Source of the DNA: an uncultured Prevotella sp.
GTDB taxonomy: Bacteria > Bacteroidota > Bacteroidia > Bacteroidales > Bacteroidaceae
Assembly (NCBI GenBank): GCA_946186115.1
Contig: CAMHLV010000021.1
Coordinates: 1-42,279 of the forward strand
Length of the DNA stretch: 42,279 nucleotides
Direction: 5' to 3'
The notes below the pieces were generated by a model. It was not told the DNA's origin. It did no database searches and was given only the letters and a program-made list of their open reading frames with translations. Position numbers and translations under genes: made by a program. This document shows, one piece after another, positions 36,735 through 42,279 of the stretch. Each line of letters opens with the position of its first letter. Positions within the stretch are counted from its first letter, which is position 1.

Positions 36735-37927
36735 TATTTCTTCTGTTGGTTGTTGTTCCTGTTATTGCCTCGCGGACGTGGCATGAAGGGGTTGCTGGCC
36801 TGCTGCTCTCCCTCAGGCGACTCGGAGCCGTTGAAAGAGAAATCTACCAACACTTCTGTTCCCTCGCTGATGCCGCTTACTATCTCGGTCAGCATTCCAT
36901 TAGTGGTGCCTGTCTCTACCTTGTGGGCCTTGAAGGTGTTACCCTCCAGAGTCCATACCTTAGTAGGTGCTTCGGTATCCTCTATGGTCTGTCCCTTCTG
37001 AAGGATAGCCTCGTTGGGCATGAAGCGAAGGGCCTTTGACGGTACAGCGAGAATATCATTCTTCTCAAGGGTGAAAATCGTGACGTTTGCTGTCAGACCG
37101 GGCTTCAGCTTCAGGTCGGCATTGGGTGCAGAGATAACAACCTCATAGGTCACAACATTGCTCGTAGTGGTGGCTTCCTGACGCACCTGTGTCACCCTAC
37201 CCTCAAACTTATCATCGGGGAAGGCGTCAACAGTGAACGTCACGCGCTGTCCCTCCTTCACGCCACCAATGTCGGCTTCGTCGATATCGGCAATAACGCG
37301 CATATCGGTCAGGTCCTTGGCGATGGTAAACAGTTCCGGGGTATTGAAAGAGGCAGCCACTGTCTGGCCTTCCTCAACCGACTTTGACAGTACGACGCCG
37401 TCGATAGGACTCGTGATGGTGGCATAACTCAGGTTGGTCTGGGCCTTCTGAACACTCTCGCGAGATGTGGCAACCTGCTGACGGGCCTTGTCATAGCTCA
37501 GACGGGCATTCTCGTAATCATCGGCACTTACCAGTCCCTTCTCATAGAGTGTCTTATACCTATTATAATTTGTCGTCTCGTAATTCAGAGTGCTCTGGGC
37601 ACTTGAAAGGTTGGCCTGGGCAGTCTTCAGTTCACTAGTCAGATTGGTCTTGTCCAACTCGGCTATCACCTGCCCTTTCTTTACGATTGAGTTGTAGTCA
37701 ACATAGAGTTTCGATACAATACCACTGACCTGGGTACCGACAGTCACCGAGGTTACTGGCTCGATGGTGCCCGTAGCAGTAATAGATGTGTGGATGTCCT
37801 GACGCTCAACCTTACTGGTTTCGAACGACACTTTCTCTTCTTTCTTTCCACCTGACATGAGCCAGGCAACAATGGCTATCAAGGCTACCAAGCCTACGCC
37901 AATCCAAATTTTCTTGTTTTTCATCAT
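36734..37927 (-). CDS. Periplasmic adaptor (MacA/HlyD-type membrane fusion protein)
   Basis: A 397-residue adaptor: one N-terminal membrane anchor (about 5-25), lipoyl-like half (TITATGTIEPVTSVTVGTQV), an alpha-helical hairpin (about 95-165; DKTNLTSELKTAQANLSSAQ), the second lipoyl half (TITSPIDGVVLSKSVEEGQT) and beta-barrel/membrane-proximal domains. The C-terminal tail is Asn/Arg-rich. It links the ABC pair in the inner membrane to the TolC-like channel encoded 3 bases upstream. Confidence 0.94.
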   Translation of the reverse strand: MMKNKKIWIGVGLVALIAIVAWLMSGGKKEEKVSFETSKVERQDIHTSITATGTIEPVTSVTVGTQVSGIVSKLYVDYNSIVKKGQVIAELDKTNLTSELKTAQANLSSAQSTLNYETTNYNRYKTLYEKGLVSADDYENARLSYDKARQQVATSRESVQKAQTNLSYATITSPIDGVVLSKSVEEGQTVAASFNTPELFTIAKDLTDMRVIADIDEADIGGVKEGQRVTFTVDAFPDDKFEGRVTQVRQEATTTSNVVTYEVVISAPNADLKLKPGLTANVTIFTLEKNDILAVPSKALRFMPNEAILQKGQTIEDTEAPTKVWTLEGNTFKAHKVETGTTNGMLTEIVSGISEGTEVLVDFSFNGSESPEGEQQASNPFMPRPRGNNRNNNQQKK

Positions 37928-37930
37928 CTT

Positions 37931-39265
37931 TTATATTTTCATTGTTTCTCCCTGATAGAATTTGAGCAGTTGCTGACTAAGGATTGTCATATACTTAGAC
38001 TGCAGCTTATTCTGCTGGGCAGTAAGCAACTTGTCCTTACCTGTCATCAACTCAACAATATTTTTAAGTCCCAACTGGAACTGCTCCGACAGAAGGTCGT
38101 ATGAGGTCTGCTCGCTCTCAACAGTGGTTAATGCAGAACGGAACTTCTGCTGGTTGGTAAGAGCATCGAGCCAATAGCCTTCAATAGTAGAATAGAGATT
38201 CTTCTGCTTGTCAATCAAATCAAGCTGGGCTTGCTCACGGGCTATCTGAGCCTTATTGACGGCTGTCTTTGTCTTGCGACCGTCAACGATGGGGATGCTA
38301 ACACCAAGTCCGGCAGAGGCATCAAAATTGGTCTTTATCTGATTACCCCACCCGTTGGAACTCAACGAGTTTGTAGAGGTACCGAGGCCACCGGTGACAC
38401 TCAGCGTAGGAAGCCATCCGGCCTTGGCAATCTTTAACTGCAGATCACCCGACTCAATATTCAGCTTGGCATTCTGTATTTCAGGACGAGCAACGAGGGC
38501 CGACTCATAGACTTCCGTCATGGAAGGTATGTCGGCAAGGGCTTGCTCATCGGTTGTCTCGGGAACGGCAACGTCGAACGACTCACCATCAGTAATCTCC
38601 AACAGCTGCTTCAACTGCAACTTGTAGTTGGCCAACTGGCTCTCTGCTTCAACAATGCTGTATTCATCGCTGGCACGCTGGGCAGTTAACTGGGCAAGGT
38701 CGGCCTTCGACATTTTTCCAACCCCTACCATTTGCTGGCCTCGCTCTTCGTTCTTCTTGCTGGTAGTCAGACTCTGACGGTGTACATCGATTGCCTCTGT
38801 CATATACAGAATCTGAACATACAACTGAGCTATCTTCTCCTGTATGGAGTTCGCTGTCTCGCTGATGCTCAAATCGGCCTGCTCCTCGGAAAGACGATTC
38901 AGACGAACCTGATTGGTGTTCTGACCGCCATTCCATACCGTCCAAGAGGCATTAAGTCCATAAGAGCCATTGTAATAGGCTTTGTCAACTTTGGTATTCA
39001 CCGTCCCGTTGGTCACAGTAGTTGTGCCGGAGTCCTGCCACGGACGGTAGCCTACACTCTGGTTTGTCGAGGCCGACAAAGTGGGAAGCAATGCTGCCTG
39101 CGACTGTTTGCGGTCTTCAGTAGCACTCTGACGCTTCAGCTGGGCTTGTTTCAGCGTGATGTTGTTCTCAATGGCGTATGTCAGACAATCCTCAAGTGTC
39201 CACAGCTTTTGGGCTGAGGCATTGATGCTCATCATGACTGCCAGAATCATTATTACTTTTCTCAT
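37931..39265 (-). CDS. TolC-family outer-membrane efflux protein
   Basis: A 444-residue outer-membrane channel subunit with a signal peptide (MRKVIMILAVMMSINASAQ). The two OEP repeats have long coiled helices, LTLEDC-like opening (LWTLEDCLTYAIENNITLKQAQL), YGLNASWTVWNGGQN and the second-half GLGVSIPIVDGRKTKTAVNKA. The ATG at 39265 is taken; 39271 (MYMRK) is two codons earlier. It leads the operon, with a perfect promoter at 39324-39354, followed by adaptor, ATPase, permease, kinase and regulator. Confidence 0.94.
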   Translation of the reverse strand: MRKVIMILAVMMSINASAQKLWTLEDCLTYAIENNITLKQAQLKRQSATEDRKQSQAALLPTLSASTNQSVGYRPWQDSGTTTVTNGTVNTKVDKAYYNGSYGLNASWTVWNGGQNTNQVRLNRLSEEQADLSISETANSIQEKIAQLYVQILYMTEAIDVHRQSLTTSKKNEERGQQMVGVGKMSKADLAQLTAQRASDEYSIVEAESQLANYKLQLKQLLEITDGESFDVAVPETTDEQALADIPSMTEVYESALVARPEIQNAKLNIESGDLQLKIAKAGWLPTLSVTGGLGTSTNSLSSNGWGNQIKTNFDASAGLGVSIPIVDGRKTKTAVNKAQIAREQAQLDLIDKQKNLYSTIEGYWLDALTNQQKFRSALTTVESEQTSYDLLSEQFQLGLKNIVELMTGKDKLLTAQQNKLQSKYMTILSQQLLKFYQGETMKI

Positions 39266-39323
39266 ATACATTATTATTTATTATTCATTTCTGTTTTGAA
39301 GCATAAACTTCCTTATTCGGTTG

Positions 39324-39354
39324 CAAAGGTAAATACTTTTAGCGAACGCTCAAA
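39324..39354 (-). promoter_or_regulatory. Promoter of the tolC-type efflux operon
   Basis: Minus strand TTTG (39354-39351), 19 bases, TACCTTTG (39331-39324). Perfect match; predicted leader about 50 bases. It is divergent from the radA promoter. Confidence 0.85.
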
Positions 39355-39444
39355 AAAAGATAGATATTTTAAGCCGGTTAGTAGAAATAAATAGCTAAAA
39401 CATCGATAAGATACGGCAAATTAACGAGATTTTAACACTTTTCT

Positions 39445-39475
39445 TTTGCTTTTCATTCCTTTATTAGTAATTTTG
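39445..39475 (+). promoter_or_regulatory. Promoter of radA
   Basis: TTTG (39445-39448), 19 bases, TAATTTTG (39468-39475), a perfect match. Only 8 bases separate the -7 box from the radA ATG, so the transcript would be leaderless or nearly so. Confidence 0.85.
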
Positions 39476-39483
39476 CATCCAGT

Positions 39484-40899
39484 ATGGCTAAAGACAAGAC
39501 AATGTACGTCTGCGAGAACTGCGGACAGGAATCACCCAAATGGATCGGAAAGTGCCCTGCATGCGGACAATGGAACACCTTCAAGGAAATCAAGGTCAGT
39601 TCCTCTGTGTCGGCTCCGTCAAGAGGAATTAATGCTGGTACTTCAATACAAAACAAAGGGCGAGAAGCGGCTAAGGTGCTTCGACTAAAGGATATTTCAG
39701 CACATGATGATCCGCGCATCGATATGAACGATGCAGAACTGAACCGGGTGCTGGGAGGTGGTTTGGTACCTGGTAGCATAGTACTGCTTGGAGGTGAGCC
39801 AGGTATCGGAAAATCGACACTGTCGCTGCAAACCATGCTAAACATCTCTGACAAGCGAATTCTGTATGTCAGCGGAGAAGAAAGCGCACACCAACTGAAA
39901 ATGAGGGCCGAAAGAATCATGGCAAAGAAATCGACAGACAACGTCATGATGCCGCACGACAATTTCCTCATCCTCTGCGAAAACTCTCTTGAGGCTATAT
40001 TTGAACATATCAAGGAGATTCAGCCCGATCTACTTGTCATCGACTCCATACAGACCATATCAACTGAAGACGTAGAATCAAGCGCTGGCTCTATAGCACA
40101 GGTAAGGGAATGCGCTGCCGCACTGCTGCGCTTTGCCAAAACAAGCGGAGTGCCGGTAATACTTATTGGACATATTACAAAGGAAGGTACACTGGCTGGT
40201 CCAAAAATCCTTGAACACATAGTAGATACCGTCATCCAGTTTGAAGGCGACCAGCACTATATGTACCGCATTCTGAGAAGTATAAAAAACAGATTCGGCT
40301 CAACATCTGAACTCGGAATATACGAAATGCAGCAAACAGGACTGCGACAAGTGTCAAACCCGTCAGAACTGTTACTTACCGACGACCACGAGGGGCTCTC
40401 TGGAGTGGCTATATCAAGTGCTATAGAGGGGGTAAGGCCTTTCCTCGTTGAAACACAGGCATTGGTAAGCAGTGCCGCCTACGGAACACCGCAGAGATCG
40501 GCCACGGGATTCGACCAGCGACGACTAAACATGTTGCTGGCAGTACTGGAGAAGCGAGTGGGATTCAAACTCATGCAAAAGGATGTGTTCCTGAACATCG
40601 CAGGAGGACTGAGAGTCACTGATATGGCAATGGATCTCAGCGTCATTGCTGCTGTATTATCATCCAACGTAGATACACCTATCGATGAGGGATGGTGCAT
40701 GGCCGGTGAAGTGGGACTCTCTGGAGAGGTGCGCCCTGTGGCTCGTATAGAGCAACGCATATCTGAAGCCGAAAAACTGGGATTCCAGCACATCATCATT
40801 CCCAAATACAACATCTCGGGGCTGAACCGCAAGAAATTCAACATAGAACTGGTGCCGGTAAGAAAGGTAGAAGAGGCACTAAGAACATTATTCGGATAA
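39484..40899 (+). CDS. radA: DNA repair protein RadA
   Basis: A 471-residue RecA-like branch-migration helicase that helps process recombination intermediates. It has the N-terminal zinc finger CENC..CPAC (Cys10, 13, 24, 27), Walker A GGEPGIGKST (Lys110), Walker B LLVIDSIQT, the RadA-specific KNRFGSTSE motif, and a C-terminal Lon-protease-like domain (VFLNIAGGLRVTDMAMDLSV; GEVGLSGEVRPV). Length is normal for the family. The ATG follows the promoter by 8 bases, too close for a ribosome-binding site. queC follows after 4 bases. Confidence 0.97.
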   Translation: MAKDKTMYVCENCGQESPKWIGKCPACGQWNTFKEIKVSSSVSAPSRGINAGTSIQNKGREAAKVLRLKDISAHDDPRIDMNDAELNRVLGGGLVPGSIVLLGGEPGIGKSTLSLQTMLNISDKRILYVSGEESAHQLKMRAERIMAKKSTDNVMMPHDNFLILCENSLEAIFEHIKEIQPDLLVIDSIQTISTEDVESSAGSIAQVRECAAALLRFAKTSGVPVILIGHITKEGTLAGPKILEHIVDTVIQFEGDQHYMYRILRSIKNRFGSTSELGIYEMQQTGLRQVSNPSELLLTDDHEGLSGVAISSAIEGVRPFLVETQALVSSAAYGTPQRSATGFDQRRLNMLLAVLEKRVGFKLMQKDVFLNIAGGLRVTDMAMDLSVIAAVLSSNVDTPIDEGWCMAGEVGLSGEVRPVARIEQRISEAEKLGFQHIIIPKYNISGLNRKKFNIELVPVRKVEEALRTLFG

Positions 40900-40903
40900 A
40901 CTA

Positions 40904-41557
40904 ATGAAAGACAGTGTTTTGATTTTAAGTGGAGGGATGGATTCTACAACCATGCTCTACGACAAGCAGGAGAGAATTGCATTGGCAATTACATTCGACT
41001 ATGGGTCGAAGCATAATGCACGTGAAATACCATTTGCAAAAATGCATTGCCAGAGACTGGGCATCAAGCATATCGTTATTCCTCTCGACTTCATGACACA
41101 ATACTTCAAGAGTTCTCTACTACAAGGAGGAGAGGAAATACCAGAAGGGCACTATGCCGACGAAAATATGCGTTCGACAGTAGTACCATTCCGCAACGGG
41201 ATAATGCTATCAATTGCTGTAGGCATAGCAGAAAGCAACGGACTGAAATATGTCATGATGGCAAACCATAGCGGAGACCATACCATCTATCCTGATTGCA
41301 CACCGCAGTTTGTTGAAGCATTCAACAATGCCGCCATGGCAGGAACTTTCGTTAAAGTCGCTCTATGCTCACCATACACTAACATGACAAAAGGTGAGAT
41401 TGCAAAACGTGGAAAAGAACTTGGTATCGACTACAGCGAAACATGGTCGTGCTACAAAGGAAACGAACGGCACTGCGGGCGTTGTGGCACTTGTGTCGAA
41501 CGCCGCGAGGCTCTGGCAGAAGCTGGCATAGAAGACCCGACAATCTATGAAGATTAA
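40904..41557 (+). CDS. queC: 7-cyano-7-deazaguanine synthase
   Basis: Converts 7-carboxy-7-deazaguanine to preQ0 with ATP and ammonia, in queuosine biosynthesis. It has 217 residues: PP-loop LSGGMDSTT (7-15), FDYGSKHNAREI, VPFRNGIMLSIA, DCTPQFVEAF and the zinc site CYKGNERHCGRCGTC (four Cys). It is 4 bases after radA and presumably on its transcript; the usual queD/queE neighbours are not in view. It converges on the small methyltransferase-like gene. Confidence 0.96.
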   Translation: MKDSVLILSGGMDSTTMLYDKQERIALAITFDYGSKHNAREIPFAKMHCQRLGIKHIVIPLDFMTQYFKSSLLQGGEEIPEGHYADENMRSTVVPFRNGIMLSIAVGIAESNGLKYVMMANHSGDHTIYPDCTPQFVEAFNNAAMAGTFVKVALCSPYTNMTKGEIAKRGKELGIDYSETWSCYKGNERHCGRCGTCVERREALAEAGIEDPTIYED

Positions 41558-41591
41558 CTAAAACCCTATTATTATATATAAGGTATAGGTA

Positions 41592-42110
41592 TCAAAAGTT
41601 AATCACATAGTTATGCTTGAATCGCTGCGTGTCAAAAAACACAATGCCGCAGTAATACAAATCAAAAGTGGTACCGACGCGTTCATCGTTCACAATTCTG
41701 CGCCAACGATCCCAATCTATATATATATCCTCCACAACAAGGATACTCTCCTGATCACACTTTTCTAGTAATGTGTTGATTCTGTCATGGTCACAAATAA
41801 CAACACATTCTAATTCAACCCTATTAATCTCTTCAACAAGATTAATATTATGAGAACCGGCAATAAACCATTTACTATATGGATTATCACACATGCACTT
41901 TGGTTTGCGCCAATTAGCAAGACGGAAATACAAACGACCTAGTTTCCGCCTCTGCCAGTTGGATTCATCTATTTCATTATAAGCATAATATGGCCAATGC
42001 TCGTTCACAACAGAACGAACAAAACCATAATCGGTGGGAGACTGAATGCCAAATCCCAACGACCTATGAACACGAGTGAGCCATATCCACAACCGACGAA
42101 CCTGATTCAT
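41592..42110 (-). CDS. Small methyltransferase-related protein, probably degenerate
   Basis: A 172-residue protein. The N-terminal VHRSLGFGIQSPTDYGFVRSV, YYAYNEID and the C-terminal TFDLYYCGIVFFDTQRFKHNYVINF match, from memory, the two ends of a Bacteroidales SAM-methyltransferase-like family. The middle, where the SAM-binding Gly-rich loop should lie, is short and lacks a clear D/E-x-G-x-G motif (FIAGSHNINLVEE occupies its place). It may be a shortened or non-catalytic member. It has a perfect promoter whose -7 box ends 5 bases before the ATG, so the mRNA may be leaderless. AT-richer than its neighbours. Confidence 0.6.
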   Translation of the reverse strand: MNQVRRLWIWLTRVHRSLGFGIQSPTDYGFVRSVVNEHWPYYAYNEIDESNWQRRKLGRLYFRLANWRKPKCMCDNPYSKWFIAGSHNINLVEEINRVELECVVICDHDRINTLLEKCDQESILVVEDIYIDWDRWRRIVNDERVGTTFDLYYCGIVFFDTQRFKHNYVINF

Positions 42111-42115
42111 CGTTG

Positions 42116-42146
42116 CAAAGATACGAAAAAACGAGTGCAGAACAAA
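42116..42146 (-). promoter_or_regulatory. Promoter of the methyltransferase-related gene
   Basis: Minus strand TTTG (42146-42143), 19 bases, TATCTTTG (42123-42116), a perfect match, ending 5 bases from the ATG at 42110. Confidence 0.85.
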
Positions 42147-42224
42147 AGAATTTATTCTTTTTTATGCCGAGTGACAGTATCTTCGCAATATCGCAATGAT
42201 ACGTAACCATAAAACAAAAAGAAA

Positions 42225-42249
42225 TCCTGCAGTCTTAAAGACTACAGGA
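42225..42249 (-). terminator. Intrinsic terminator of the rRNA operon
   Basis: On the minus strand TCCTGTAGTCTTTAAGACTG continues into CAGGA, a stem of about 10 pairs with one mismatch, followed by TTTCTTTTTG. It lies 14 bases beyond the inferred 5S end. Confidence 0.65.
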
Positions 42250-42263
42250 CTTCGCTTGAAAAA

Positions 42264-42279
42264 GTGGCGGCCTCCTACT
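42264..42279 (-). rRNA. rrf: 5S rRNA, 3' end only (partial)
   Basis: Minus strand AGTAGGAGGCCGCCAC at the window edge resembles the end of a Bacteroidetes 5S rRNA (GAGAGTAGG...GCCGCC) and is followed by U's and a terminator hairpin. Only about 16 bases are in view, so this is a pattern call. Confidence 0.5.

Overview
The window looks like chromosome from a Bacteroidales bacterium, most likely Prevotellaceae. The grounds are: type III glutamine synthetase, KDO (LPS) genes, LytTR two-component pairs, a hybrid-two-component-type regulator, a C10 (interpain-like) protease with BspA-type leucine-rich repeats, and promoters of the Bacteroidetes type (TTTG, 19-20 bp, TAnnTTTG), several of them perfect matches. 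The left edge cuts glutamine synthetase. The right edge appears to touch the 3' end of a 5S rRNA gene on the minus strand.

Layout. 1-5.7 kb: glnN (partial), converging on a malQ - HAD phosphatase - M15 peptidase operon. 5.8-13.8 kb: rightward run mltG, glnS, TPR protein, DedA membrane protein, solute-binding lipoprotein, large TPR protein, with overlapping or closely spaced junctions. 13.8-20.7 kb: leftward run kdsA, kdsD, a 1251-residue membrane regulator, and an exported phospholipase D-type protein. 20.8-27.3 kb: leftward five-gene operon of two beta-helix carbohydrate-binding-type proteins, a small exported protein, a LytS-type kinase and a LytTR regulator, with a perfect promoter and candidate operator. 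27.4-31.8 kb: LEA-like lipoprotein, exonuclease III, C10 protease. 31.8-32.9 kb: a decayed AbiEii-type toxin gene with its partner and two strong inverted-repeat elements. 33-39.3 kb: six-gene operon tolC - adaptor - ABC ATPase - ABC permease - LytS kinase - LytTR regulator. 39.4-42.1 kb: radA, queC and a small methyltransferase-like gene.

Most notable. (1) The membrane regulator at 15063-18818 keeps the propeller, Y_Y_Y, transmembrane and AraC parts of a hybrid two-component system but has lost the kinase ATPase domain, the phospho-His (Glu instead) and the phospho-Asp (Lys instead), so it probably works as a phosphorylation-free transmembrane transcription factor; it is followed 10 bp later by the exported phospholipase D-type gene. 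(2) Short tandem repeats sit at many gene junctions, and the same repeat families are found in frame inside conserved genes (glnS, malQ twice, HAD phosphatase, a LytTR regulator). (3) The carbohydrate-binding/LytTR operon has a kinase with a His/Asp-rich periplasmic loop and a promoter overlapped by a palindrome and LytTR-like direct repeats. All functional statements come from reading motifs by eye; no database search was run.
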